Part shown: positions 18,129 through 26,732 of the stretch, one piece after another
How the letters are laid out: each line of letters starts with the position of its first letter
How positions within the stretch are numbered: position 1 is the first letter of the stretch
DNA from: a bacterium
Lineage (GTDB): Bacteria > Hinthialibacterota > Hinthialibacteria > OLB16
Direction: 5' to 3'
Length of the DNA: 64,000 nucleotides
NCBI GenBank assembly: GCA_022072055.1
Contig: JAJVIK010000006.1
Coordinates: 227,822 to 291,821 of the forward strand
The notes under the pieces: generated by a model
Databases searched by the model: none
What the model was told of the DNA's origin: nothing
Seen by the model: the letters and a program-made list of their open reading frames with translations, nothing else
Translations under genes and position numbers: made by a program

Positions 18129-19163
18129 TCAGTTGGTTGGGGCGGAGGGATTTTCATCGCGCCGCTCATTCGAGCCGCGACGGCGCCGCCGCCGTCGCTT
18201 CGAGGAGCTTTCGGAGGATTCCCCTCCGCCTGCTCCATTACGGTCCACCGGATCCTCCATCCCCGCGAGCGCCGCCTCGACATTGGTCTCGGCGAGCACG
18301 GGTGGCGCGGGCCTCGCGACGTTCGCCAGGGAGAACCTCGGCGCGTTGCGCCAGTCGGGATTCTCCTCGCGGAAGCGCTCCAAGGGGATCTCCAGGATCT
18401 GATTCTCGTGTTGGAGACCGATCGTTTCCTTGATGATGTTGCAGCTCACCACCTTGTGCGAACGCCCATCGTGGAAACCCGCCGCGCCGAGTCGAGGGTA
18501 GTGCTTGGCGGCGTCCACATAGGTCTGGTGTTCATACTTGAGACAACACAAGAGACGCCCGCAACAGCCGCTGATCTTGGTGGGATTGAGGGCAAGGTGC
18601 TGGTCCTTGGCCATCTTGATGGTGATCGGCTCAAAGCCCTGCAGGAAGCGGCTGCAGCACAACTCCTGTCCGCAGAGCCCATAGCCTCCGACCAGCCCAG
18701 CCGCGTCCCGGACCCCGATCTGACGCAGCTCAATCCGGGCGTGGAAGATGTGCGCCAGATCCTTGACCAGCTCGCGGAAATCCACACGGTTCTCAGAGCT
18801 GAAATAAAACTTCATCTTGTTGGAGCGATGGAAATAGAAGGCGGAAACCAGCTTGATGTCGAGGTTCCGCTCGCGGACCTTTTCGTAAGCGAGTTTGATC
18901 GCGGTCGGCTCCCGCTCCAAGCGGAGCTGCACCGCCTTTTTGACCTCTTCCGGATCAGCCTTTCCCAGAATCGAGGGAAGCTCTATCTCCTCCCACTCCT
19001 CCGGAAGCGGAACCGGGCGTGAGGCGACCACCCCAAGGTCCTCATCCTCATCCACCTGGACCGCGACCCAGTCCCCCAGACTCGCCTCGAACTCGCCGGA
19101 AAGCAGATAGCGTTTGGGCTTGCGGCCCTCGCGGAGCCGAATATTCACTAAGCAATCTTCCAT
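18129..19163 (-). CDS. ricT: PSP1-domain protein, RicT/YaaT-like, with basic C-terminal tail
   Basis: The 344-residue protein contains the PSP1 C-terminal domain with the characteristic cysteine cluster: CGQELCCSRFLQGF and then SGCCGRLLCCLKYEHQTY. In Bacillus subtilis, RicT (YaaT) forms the RicA-RicF-RicT Y-complex, which carries iron-sulphur clusters and stimulates RNase Y and RNA maturation; distant relatives occur in many phyla. No ricA or ricF is visible nearby. The C-terminus ends in a Ser/Arg-rich tail (SSKRRRRRRRG), likely disordered and perhaps RNA-contacting. The gene starts 12 bases after the stop of the sugar-nucleotide decarboxylase gene on the same strand, so the two are probably co-transcribed. 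The gene name follows the family and is not proof of function. Confidence 0.85.
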   Translation of the reverse strand: MEDCLVNIRLREGRKPKRYLLSGEFEASLGDWVAVQVDEDEDLGVVASRPVPLPEEWEEIELPSILGKADPEEVKKAVQLRLEREPTAIKLAYEKVRERNLDIKLVSAFYFHRSNKMKFYFSSENRVDFRELVKDLAHIFHARIELRQIGVRDAAGLVGGYGLCGQELCCSRFLQGFEPITIKMAKDQHLALNPTKISGCCGRLLCCLKYEHQTYVDAAKHYPRLGAAGFHDGRSHKVVSCNIIKETIGLQHENQILEIPLERFREENPDWRNAPRFSLANVARPAPPVLAETNVEAALAGMEDPVDRNGAGGGESSESSSKRRRRRRRGSNERRDENPSAPTN

Positions 19164-19175
19164 AACTCTTTCAGA

Positions 19176-20111
19176 TTAAACCACTTTTGAAAACCAATCC
19201 AGGGTCCGCGACAAGCCCTCCCGAAGAGGAACCTTGGGCTCCCAACCGAGCAGCGCGCGCGCGCGGCGAATATCCGGCTGGCGTTGCTTGGGATCATCCA
19301 CCGGCAGGTCCGAATGTTCGATCCGGAGTGGGATGCCCGCGAGTTCCGAGACAATCTGGGCGAGCTCGAGAATCGTGAACTCATCCGGGTTCCCGATGTT
19401 GACCGGCCCGACATGGTCGCTCGCCGCGAGACGCAGAATCCCATCGATCAGGTCCGAGACATAGCAGAAGGATCGCGTCTGACGACCATCCCCGAACACA
19501 GTCAGCGGCTCCCCCTTGAGGGCTTGGGAGATGAACGCCGGAACAACCCGTCCGTCGTGCAGTCGCATCCGCGGCCCATAGGTGTTGAAAATCCGAACGA
19601 TTCTGGTTTCGACCCCGTGCGTTCGATGGTAAGCCATCGCCATCGCCTCGGCGAAGCGCTTGGCCTCGTCATAGACCCCGCGTGGTCCGACCGGGTTCAC
19701 ATGGCCCCAATAATCCTCAGGCTGCGGATGGATGAGGGGATCCCCATACACCTCGGAGGTTGAGGCCAGCACAAAGCGCGCGCCCTTGGCCTTGGCGACC
19801 CCGAGGGCGTTGTGGGTTCCGAGGGAGCCCACTTTAAGGGTTTGGATCGGATAACGAAGGTAGTCAATTGGGCTGGCGGGCGAGGCGAAATGGAACACGA
19901 TGTCCACCTGCCCATCGATGGCGAGAAAGGTGGTCACATCCTGCTTGATGATGGTGAGTCTCTCTTGAGGAAGCTGCGCGAGGTTGTCCGGATTGCCGGT
20001 GATGAAGTTGTCGAGCACGATCACTTCATCGCCGCGAGCGAGCAGGGTTTCGGTCAGGTGGGAGCCCAGAAACCCCGCGCCCCCGGTAATCACAACACGT
20101 TGATTGGACAT
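19176..20111 (-). CDS. uxs: UDP-glucuronate decarboxylase-like (UDP-xylose synthase) SDR enzyme
   Basis: The 311-residue protein is an extended short-chain dehydrogenase with the NAD-binding GGAGFLGSH at the N-terminus, the active-site STSEVYGDP and YDEAKRFAE (YxxxK). [20 protein letters not shown] and [20 protein letters not shown] are hallmarks of UDP-glucuronate decarboxylases, which make UDP-xylose. The length matches the single-domain bacterial form. UDP-xylose would feed envelope or exopolysaccharide synthesis, fitting the sugar genes at 50414-58631. GGGAGAAG precedes the ATG by about 10 bases. ricT follows directly on the same strand. Confidence 0.88.
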   Translation of the reverse strand: MSNQRVVITGGAGFLGSHLTETLLARGDEVIVLDNFITGNPDNLAQLPQERLTIIKQDVTTFLAIDGQVDIVFHFASPASPIDYLRYPIQTLKVGSLGTHNALGVAKAKGARFVLASTSEVYGDPLIHPQPEDYWGHVNPVGPRGVYDEAKRFAEAMAMAYHRTHGVETRIVRIFNTYGPRMRLHDGRVVPAFISQALKGEPLTVFGDGRQTRSFCYVSDLIDGILRLAASDHVGPVNIGNPDEFTILELAQIVSELAGIPLRIEHSDLPVDDPKQRQPDIRRARALLGWEPKVPLREGLSRTLDWFSKVV

Positions 20112-20234
20112 GGACGGATTACTTCTCCCTTATCGCCGAATCCGAGGAAAAAAGCACAAGAACCGTTGAGAAACCACGCAGCCGAACCTCCCGCAAGGTA
20201 TGGGAGGGGGGAACTCAAGTCAAGCGAATCCGAC

Positions 20235-21446
20235 TCACGCGCTCGCTTCCACGGGCGCCTCCGGGAGGATGATGTACACCGTGGTCCCCTTCCCCGGACC
20301 CGCGCTGCGCAGCTCCATTTCTCCCTTCATCCGCTCGACCATCGTGCGCGAAACCGAAAGCCCCAGACCGGTTCCGCCGTGACGGCGCACCGTGGAGGAG
20401 TCCCCCTGCCGGAACGGCTCAAAGGCCAGGTGGAGACGGTCCGCGGGGATGCCGATTCCCGTGTCGGTCACCTCGATGGTGATGAAACCGGACCGCCTGG
20501 GCGCGGGATAGGCGTCCATGCGGATTGTCCCCTCGTCGCTGAACTTGATCGAGTTGTCCAGAACATTGGCGAGCACCTGCTTGAGCTCCCGGTAGTCCGC
20601 GAGGACCTCCAAGGAAAGGTCACGCATGTCCAGTTGAAGGTCCAGCTTCCTCTGACGCGCCAGCGGATGGGTAACGGCATGGACCTCCGCGAGGAGCTCC
20701 GCCAAGGCGATCGGGTGAATGTCGAGCTGGATGCGGCCCGCCTGAATCGCCGCCGCCTGTAGTATGTTGTTCACCAGGTCCAGGAGTTGGGTGGCGCTCT
20801 GACGGATGTTGGCGATGAACTCCTTCTCTTCCTCCCGCGAGGTGGCGAGATCGTTCTCCAGCATCTCCACAAACCCCAGGATGCTGGTGAGCGGAGTGCG
20901 CAACTCGTGCGAGGTGTTTGAGAGGAAATCGGTCTTGACCCGATTGGCCTCCTCCAAGGCCGCGTTGACAATCTCAAAGTCCCGGTTCAGGCGCTCCAGT
21001 TCATTCAGCCTCCGAACCCGTTCGGTGACATCCTCGATGACCACATACACCGAGGCCACATCCCCCTCCAGGTTGAAGAGCGGTTTCACCTGGGTCTCAA
21101 GGATCATCTCCATCGGCTCGCTTCGCGCCGGGGAAGTGACAAAATTCAGGAACTGGGAGGCCTCCTCCGACAAGGAGATCCCCGCGCGTCCGGTCTCGAA
21201 GATCTCGTCGATCGCCTGAGTCAGCTCGGCATCGTAACGGTCGGGGATGGACTGGCTGAGGGGACGCCCCTGGACCTGATGGCGCGGGACCCCGGTTACT
21301 CGCTCCAGCCAGACATTCCAGTCCATGATGTTGCGGTCGCGGTCGACCACAATCACCCCGAAGGGAACATCACGCACAATCTGGTGGTTGAAGAGATGTA
21401 CCTGGTTGATTTCCATGGCGTGTAAGAAGCGGCTCCGATCCTCCAC
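20235..21446 (-). CDS. PAS-domain sensor histidine kinase (soluble)
   Basis: The 403-residue protein has no membrane segment. Residues about 18-140 form a PAS sensor (DVPFGVIVVDRDRNIMDWNV, VYVVIEDVTERVRRLNEL). The HisKA domain has the phospho-acceptor His180 in NTSHELRTPL. The ATPase has the N-box NVLDNSIKFS, then DTGIGIP and GGTGLGLSVSRTMVERM. It is therefore a cytoplasmic kinase sensing an internal signal. No response regulator gene adjoins it. It begins nine bases after the mnmA stop on the same strand, so it is probably transcribed with mnmA. The GTG at 21446 lacks a clear ribosome-binding site; an ATG at 21416 is an alternative that keeps the PAS domain. Confidence 0.9.
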   Translation of the reverse strand: MEDRSRFLHAMEINQVHLFNHQIVRDVPFGVIVVDRDRNIMDWNVWLERVTGVPRHQVQGRPLSQSIPDRYDAELTQAIDEIFETGRAGISLSEEASQFLNFVTSPARSEPMEMILETQVKPLFNLEGDVASVYVVIEDVTERVRRLNELERLNRDFEIVNAALEEANRVKTDFLSNTSHELRTPLTSILGFVEMLENDLATSREEEKEFIANIRQSATQLLDLVNNILQAAAIQAGRIQLDIHPIALAELLAEVHAVTHPLARQRKLDLQLDMRDLSLEVLADYRELKQVLANVLDNSIKFSDEGTIRMDAYPAPRRSGFITIEVTDTGIGIPADRLHLAFEPFRQGDSSTVRRHGGTGLGLSVSRTMVERMKGEMELRSAGPGKGTTVYIILPEAPVEASA

Positions 21447-21455
21447 GGCTCGAAA

Positions 21456-22529
21456 CTAGACTAGCACAGGCGCCCCCCGCTTTTCAGCCACTTTGCGGAT
21501 GACCGCCCCCGCGATCAGACGATCTCCTTCATAGAGGGCCAGCGCCTGACCCGGTGTCAGCGCCCGCTCCGGACTGAGGAACCGAACCCTGATGGAATTC
21601 ACACCGAGTCCTTCCACGCGCGCCGGGACGCCGGGGTGGCGGTATCTCGGATGCGCGGTCAGAATCTCCCCCTCCCGGAGCGGGCGGAAAGCATTCAATT
21701 CGTCCGCCTCCACCTCCTCCGCGAACAGGTCTTCCTCGCCCCCGACCACCACTCGCCCGGTTTCCGGCTCCAGACGAATCACATAGAACGGTCCACCCGA
21801 AAGGCCGATTCCCTTCCGCTGGCCGATGGTGTACCGCGCGATCCCCTCATGGACACCCAGAAGATTCCCCTCCTCATCCACAATCTCTCCCGGCGCCCCA
21901 GGCTCAAGCGCGTTGCGGTAGTCCAGGTCGTGCGCGAAGCAGAGCTCCTGGCTCTCCTCCTTCTCCGCGGTAATCAGGCCGAACTTCGCCGCCAGCTCCC
22001 GCACCCGCCCCTTGGTCAGGTCCCCGATGGGAAAGAGCAGCCGAGGGAGAACCTCCGGACGAATCGAGGCGAGGAAATAGGTCTGATCCTTGTTTCGGTC
22101 GAGGCCGCGCGCGAGCAGCGGTTGGCCATCCACCCACTCGATTCGGGCGTAGTGGCCGGTTGCCACGGCCTCGAAACCCAGTTCCCGGCCCCATCGGAGC
22201 ACATGGTCGAACTTGATCCATTGGTTGCAGCGGTAGCAGGGGTTGGGGGTTCTCCCCGAGCGGTATTCCTCGGCGAAATTCCGGAGCACGGTCCTTTGAA
22301 AAAGGTCCTTCTCATTGAGCGAATAATGCGGGATCCCCAGGAAACGCGCCACACAGCGGGCATCCTCCACATCCCCCAGCGAACAGCATCCCCCCACCCG
22401 TCCGGAATCCGGCGGCGCGTCCGCCAGACGGAGGGTGACTCCGGTCACCTCGTGACCGGCTTCCTTGAGCAACGCGGCGGCGACACTGCTGTCCACCCCT
22501 CCGCTCATCATGATGAGAACCTTAGCCAT
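21456..22529 (-). CDS. mnmA: tRNA-specific 2-thiouridylase MnmA
   Basis: The 357-residue protein matches MnmA in length and motifs: the PP-loop SGGVDSS at 9-15, the first catalytic cysteine Cys101 in NPCYRCNQWIKFDH and the second, Cys197, in SQELCFAHD, with GHYARI and the C-terminal beta domain (LTPGQALALYEGDRLIAGAVI). It adds sulphur to U34 of Lys, Glu and Gln tRNAs in the cytoplasm, receiving sulphur through the IscS relay. A good promoter lies just upstream and would give an almost leaderless mRNA; no Shine-Dalgarno site is visible. A histidine kinase gene follows nine bases after its stop. Confidence 0.97.
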   Translation of the reverse strand: MAKVLIMMSGGVDSSVAAALLKEAGHEVTGVTLRLADAPPDSGRVGGCCSLGDVEDARCVARFLGIPHYSLNEKDLFQRTVLRNFAEEYRSGRTPNPCYRCNQWIKFDHVLRWGRELGFEAVATGHYARIEWVDGQPLLARGLDRNKDQTYFLASIRPEVLPRLLFPIGDLTKGRVRELAAKFGLITAEKEESQELCFAHDLDYRNALEPGAPGEIVDEEGNLLGVHEGIARYTIGQRKGIGLSGGPFYVIRLEPETGRVVVGGEEDLFAEEVEADELNAFRPLREGEILTAHPRYRHPGVPARVEGLGVNSIRVRFLSPERALTPGQALALYEGDRLIAGAVIRKVAEKRGAPVLV

Positions 22530-22539
22530 ATCGACACTC

Positions 22540-22567
22540 AGTATACGGGAGCCTCCGGATTTGTCAG
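22540..22567 (-). promoter_or_regulatory. Sigma70-type promoter for mnmA
   Basis: On the minus strand CTGACA (22567-22562) is followed after 16 bases by TATACT (22545-22540); each element matches five of six consensus bases. Transcription would begin near 22533, only about four bases before the mnmA ATG at 22529. A 7-bp inverted repeat, AGCCTCC 22550-22556 and GGAGGCT 22568-22574, overlaps the spacer and the edge of the -35 box and could be an operator. Confidence 0.5.
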
Positions 22568-22634
22568 GGAGGCTATTTCCTGAAGAGAACCCTCAGTGGG
22601 GTCTACTTATCCTCTTTGGTCTGAGAATGTTATG

Positions 22635-22663
22635 TTGAGTTATACCGGCGCTTGAACGATAAT
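22635..22663 (+). promoter_or_regulatory. Sigma70-type promoter for the secreted propeller gene
   Basis: TTGAGT (22635-22640), a 17-base spacer and GATAAT (22658-22663) form a good sigma70-like promoter. The ribosome-binding site GGAGG at 22673-22677 and the ATG at 22684 follow directly, giving a leader of about 14 bases. It is divergent from the mnmA promoter. Confidence 0.45.
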
Positions 22664-22683
22664 CTGAGGCTGGGAGGTTAAGC

Positions 22684-25089
22684 ATGTCCGCTGGACACAG
22701 GGTATTCCTCTTGGTTTTCGTGTCCGCGACCTTTGCCCGGGGCGCGGTCGGCACCGAGACCGGTCCCACTCCCACGCCGTGCCCCTTTGTCGGCCCGTGC
22801 GTGAAAGCGGTGACCCTGGAGGTCAGCTGCGTTTCGCCGATCGTGGACAACGGCGCCACGCTCGATTTCATTCTCGCCTCACCGCTTGGGGAAACACCTT
22901 TCAGTTGCGATCCCTCTCCCTGTGATCCGATCCTGACTTGTCGGATTCCCTGCGGGTTGATCCAAGCCCCAACCTGCCCCTTTCCCGCGCAGATCCTCGC
23001 CGGCCTCCTAACCGACTGCCTGAACGCCGAGGGTTCGGGGAATGTGTGTGTCTCCGCCGGGGCTTCCTCCTCTCATCTGCGAATCGAGGCCAACTTCGAT
23101 TTCGCGTGCTGTGTGGATTCGGATGAATTCGATCTGCCTCCCGGCCTGGCTTATCCGCTCACTCCGGTCTGTCGCTTGTCCAACCTGTGCGACGAAACCC
23201 CGTTCAATGAACAGGCCGAACCAGTGGCCGGAATTGGCTTGGCCTTGTCGAACGCCCCCTGCGCCTGTGAATGTGCCGAGGCCGCCACGCTGACCTTTGC
23301 CTGCACCGAGACCCTGTTCGAACCGGAGTGCCTGCTTACACTCCTCATCGGGGTTGGAGAAACCGAGTTCAAGGCGGCCTGCGGTCCGTCATCCTGCACC
23401 GACACCATCGCATCATGCACCCTCCTCCTATCCGAGCTTGTTCCGCCCGCCGCTCGCAAGAGCAGCGATGATTTCTGTTCGCTCCTGTCCGAGGCCATCT
23501 CCGAAAGGGTGGTGGAGTGTCTCCGCGCCCAGATTTCCGATTCCGTGCAAGCGGCCACCGCCTCGGGTGGACGGGTGGTTCTGACCTCGTGCCTGCCGCT
23601 GCGCTGGTGTGTCTGCGCCGATGAAATCCCGGCCTGCAAGGTGGCCCAGGCGCTTCCGCTCTCCGCGGAGTGCGCCGTTGTGAATCTGTGCGATGGAACC
23701 GAGGGGAACGAGATCGGGGGCGAGAACCTCTGGACCGGCGGACTCGCGGTCTTTTACGAGCTCGGCCCTTGCCCTGAACCGATGACCACTCCAACACCCA
23801 CGTCAACCGAGACCGAGCCGCCGGGCGCAACGCCCACTCCATCCCAGTCCGCCACCCCCTCTGCGACCCCGGAGGAGGGGGCGACCGCAACCGCGACACC
23901 CACCCAGCCGGGCGCTCCCACGCCCACCCCCACCGATGAATTCAAGCCGCTCGGCTGCGACATCGGGTTTTACATGCTGGATTCCTTCGGCGGACGTCAC
24001 CGAGTGGGGAACCCGGAAACCATTGAAGGCCCGCTATTCTTCGGAACCGATCTCGCGCGCGACATGGAACTGGTTTCCCTCGTGGAGTTCTCAGGCAGCC
24101 CCAGCCGGGGACTGGACCTGGTTGTCCTGGATGCCTTCGGCGCGGCGCACTATGTGGCCCATGATGTGACCATCCCGCAGGACTTTGTCTTCCCCGCCGA
24201 CCCGATGTTCCCGGAAGGCCGCGCGGTGGATATCGAAACCGCTTTTGATGGTCTTGGGTTCTGGGTCCTCACCGATTTCGGAGGGATCTATCGCGCCGGT
24301 TCCACGAAAGACCCCGGCGATCCGGGGCTTGTCCCCGGAACCGACCGGATGGGAACGCTTGGGTTTGATGTCCCCTATGGGGGGGTGCGCGCGCCGACAT
24401 TGCCAAATCCCGGCGGCGCCTCGCTGCGCGCGGTGGCTCTCGCGGTGATCGACACGAACTCCGACAGCCGCGCCGAGGGGTACATCTTGATCGACAGCCA
24501 GGGGGGCCGTTACCAGATGCTCCCGAACGGGAATCCGGTTCCACCGAATGCGTTTATCGGGGAGCCGCTGAATAGTCCGCTCAAACTCCTCGACCCGGCG
24601 GCTTATGTGTGGCCGTTCTTCCCCGGACTGGATATCGCGCGGGACTGCGAGCTCCACCCGAGCGGACAGGGAGTGGTGATCCTGGATGGGTGGGGTGGGA
24701 TTCACCCGGTTCCGGTGGATGGGGTCTCGAATCCGGTGTTCTTCGCCAACAACCGGAACCCGGATGCCCCCGCCACGCTCCTCACCACGGTCGGGCTGCC
24801 GTACATCACCAGCGGCTTTGACGATCCGAGCACGCCACCCGATGAGTCCAACGAGGCGGTCTTCGGGCGGGACGCGGCCTCGATTTTCAAGGACCTGGAA
24901 TTCTGCCGGGATGGGCGCGCCGGGATGTATGTGATGGACCGCTTCGGAGGGGTGTTCGCTTTCGGCGAGGCGCGCGGGGAGCCGGACAACCTTGCCGCGC
25001 CCTTCGAGGGGATCCCCTTCTTCTTCCCGCACCTCTACGCGGAAGACATGGAAACCTTTTCCCCGGCGCAGGCCGAGACGGAGCCGTAG
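22684..25089 (+). CDS. Secreted protein: duplicated Cys-rich domain, Thr/Pro linker, six-repeat FGG propeller
   Basis: The 801-residue protein has a good GGAGG site and a signal peptide (FLLVFVSATFARGAVG). Residues about 38-190 and 200-360 look like two copies of one Cys-rich domain: both open with an xTLxxxC strand and end with CxxxNLCDxTxxNE, then G-GLA and PC. Residues about 365-418 are a Thr/Pro-rich linker. The rest holds six repeats of about 60 residues with the core MLDSFGGRHRV, VLDAFGAAHYV, VLTDFGGIYRA, LIDSQGGRYQM, ILDGWGGIHPV and VMDRFGGVFAF, suggesting a six-bladed propeller. I do not recognise a named family. It is probably an extracellular surface or binding protein stabilised by disulphides. 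Confidence 0.8.
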   Translation: MSAGHRVFLLVFVSATFARGAVGTETGPTPTPCPFVGPCVKAVTLEVSCVSPIVDNGATLDFILASPLGETPFSCDPSPCDPILTCRIPCGLIQAPTCPFPAQILAGLLTDCLNAEGSGNVCVSAGASSSHLRIEANFDFACCVDSDEFDLPPGLAYPLTPVCRLSNLCDETPFNEQAEPVAGIGLALSNAPCACECAEAATLTFACTETLFEPECLLTLLIGVGETEFKAACGPSSCTDTIASCTLLLSELVPPAARKSSDDFCSLLSEAISERVVECLRAQISDSVQAATASGGRVVLTSCLPLRWCVCADEIPACKVAQALPLSAECAVVNLCDGTEGNEIGGENLWTGGLAVFYELGPCPEPMTTPTPTSTETEPPGATPTPSQSATPSATPEEGATATATPTQPGAPTPTPTDEFKPLGCDIGFYMLDSFGGRHRVGNPETIEGPLFFGTDLARDMELVSLVEFSGSPSRGLDLVVLDAFGAAHYVAHDVTIPQDFVFPADPMFPEGRAVDIETAFDGLGFWVLTDFGGIYRAGSTKDPGDPGLVPGTDRMGTLGFDVPYGGVRAPTLPNPGGASLRAVALAVIDTNSDSRAEGYILIDSQGGRYQMLPNGNPVPPNAFIGEPLNSPLKLLDPAAYVWPFFPGLDIARDCELHPSGQGVVILDGWGGIHPVPVDGVSNPVFFANNRNPDAPATLLTTVGLPYITSGFDDPSTPPDESNEAVFGRDAASIFKDLEFCRDGRAGMYVMDRFGGVFAFGEARGEPDNLAAPFEGIPFFFPHLYAEDMETFSPAQAETEP

Positions 25090-25373
25090 TGGGGTCGCAT
25101 AGCCTCCTAAGTCTTGTTGCGGAAGCATTGGCTGCATCGGCCTCATTTGTACATAGGCCTGTGTAACCCACTAGTCGTCCTCCAATCCACTGCCACCAAT
25201 CGGGTCTCCCAAACCTAGCGGCTGTCCAACACTCTCATATTTCAGGACTTGAAACCCATTACCAGTATTGACGTACTTGTGAGCATCTATTTCTTGACTA
25301 TGATCATGGGGTGACTTACCATTGTATTGTGGTATCTGTGATGGTGTTTACGTTACGACAAGGAGCTACAGCC
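25090..25373 (+). other. Intergenic region before the secreted three-gene cassette
   Basis: These 284 bases are less GC-rich than the flanking genes and hold no convincing ORF or RNA gene. TTGACT at 25294-25299 followed after 17 bases by TACCAT at 25317-25322 is a weak promoter candidate for the cassette. No terminator with a U-tract was seen after 25089. Confidence 0.4.
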
Positions 25374-26732
25374 ATGGTGAAGCGTCTGTCGCTCACAATC
25401 ATCCTGACCCTCCCAGTCTGCCTCCCTGCGTTTGGCGCGGACAAGTTCGCAAATCCGGTCGCGGCCCAGTTCCATGCGGACAAGAAGGCGTGCGTGGAGG
25501 CGATCACCTCAGGCGACCTTGCGAAGGCTCTCATCACAACCGGCTCGATGCTCTACCAGTGGCGGGACTACGCCAACTTCCTCGATCTCGCCCGACGAGT
25601 GACAACCGCCTACAAGTACCTCTCCAAGGAAACGGTCCAGACTGAGATTGATCGTCGAAAGGCGATCCTTGACGGCGCGCCCTGCGGATTCATGTGCCTT
25701 GACCTGGGTCTCATGCAGTTGGCGGTCGAGGGCTACAAGTCCGCCTCGGCGAGCTTCCGCGAGGTGATTGCGGATCCGGATTTTCAGGCCAATCCGTACA
25801 TGGGCGTGCTGCTTGGGAGGGCGATGCTCGAATGCGCGTATCCCCACGACGCCACCGCGGAATACGAAAAGGCCTCCAAACTCGCGGCTCTCGATCCCCA
25901 TGCCCTCTTCCGTGTTCGCTACGAATATTCACAGGACATCTTTCCTTACACTTCGAGCGCGGTGGCCTGTTTCAGGAAAAGCCGTGAATCCGACTATCCC
26001 TTGGAGCAGGCTTGGGCGCTTGAGGAGCTCATCAATTACGCCGTGGCGCGCGAAGATTGGGAAGAGGCGCGACGCCTTCTCGAGGAACTCGAACTGATCC
26101 TTCCCATTTGCGTTCCGGATCCGACCAACAATTTTGAACGGCGACGGATGGAGCGCGCCACGATGGTGGCCGGCCGCGCTCGGAAGGGTCTGGAAGGGGA
26201 CCGAATCAGCTTGATGGACATGCACGACGAGGCCATGGCCTTCTATTGGCCTCATTTCGAATGCCAGAAAATCCTCAAGCACATGCAGCCTTGGACTCGG
26301 GAGTTTCCGCTGGACAGGTTGGCGGAGTGGGACGACGCGACTGGGGCGAAGATCATTGACGCGCACATTCACACCTATTCCGCCCTGCATTGGTGTGGAA
26401 AGTTCAAGGAGGCGGAAGCCGGGCACCGGTCGATCATCTCGCTGGTTCCCTTCGGCAGGTTCCCGAAAGAGGTGATGACGGCCTTTGGCCGGTTGGGCAA
26501 CGCCCTGCGGAGCCAGGGCCGGTACGAGGAGGCGAAGGAAGTATACGAGACCTGTCTCGAACTGGACGCCGCCTACGCGGAGGATGCCTGGCTGCGCGAG
26601 CTTCCCACGGACCCCCTGCAAAGAACTTTGATGGGTGGCATGAACAGCGACTACAACCGCTACTGGCATGTGGCCAATTACGAAGCCGTGCTCAAGGAGA
26701 TCGAGGAGAAGCTGAAAGAGGGAGGCGAGTGA
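25374..26732 (+). CDS. Exported TPR-like helical repeat protein
   Basis: I start at ATG 25374 because AAGGAG lies at 25360-25365 and the product then begins with a signal peptide (MVKRLSLTIILTLPVCLPAFGA); an ATG at 25311 would add 21 unlikely residues. The 452-residue mature protein is helical with TPR-like units, clearest near the end (RLGNALRSQGRYEEAKEVYETCLELD) and in the middle (LALL-type repeats around EDWEEARRLLEELE). Scattered cysteines suggest disulphides. TPR proteins outside the cytoplasm usually scaffold other proteins. It is the first gene of a three-gene unit: its TGA overlaps the ATG of the next gene (TGATG at 26730-26734). No specific family is recognised. Confidence 0.75.
   Translation: MVKRLSLTIILTLPVCLPAFGADKFANPVAAQFHADKKACVEAITSGDLAKALITTGSMLYQWRDYANFLDLARRVTTAYKYLSKETVQTEIDRRKAILDGAPCGFMCLDLGLMQLAVEGYKSASASFREVIADPDFQANPYMGVLLGRAMLECAYPHDATAEYEKASKLAALDPHALFRVRYEYSQDIFPYTSSAVACFRKSRESDYPLEQAWALEELINYAVAREDWEEARRLLEELELILPICVPDPTNNFERRRMERATMVAGRARKGLEGDRISLMDMHDEAMAFYWPHFECQKILKHMQPWTREFPLDRLAEWDDATGAKIIDAHIHTYSALHWCGKFKEAEAGHRSIISLVPFGRFPKEVMTAFGRLGNALRSQGRYEEAKEVYETCLELDAAYAEDAWLRELPTDPLQRTLMGGMNSDYNRYWHVANYEAVLKEIEEKLKEGGE

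Noticed and set aside
20187-20207. CCTCCC/GGGAGG hairpin after the minus-strand kinase gene
   Set aside because: Six base pairs and no U-tract; too weak to call a terminator.
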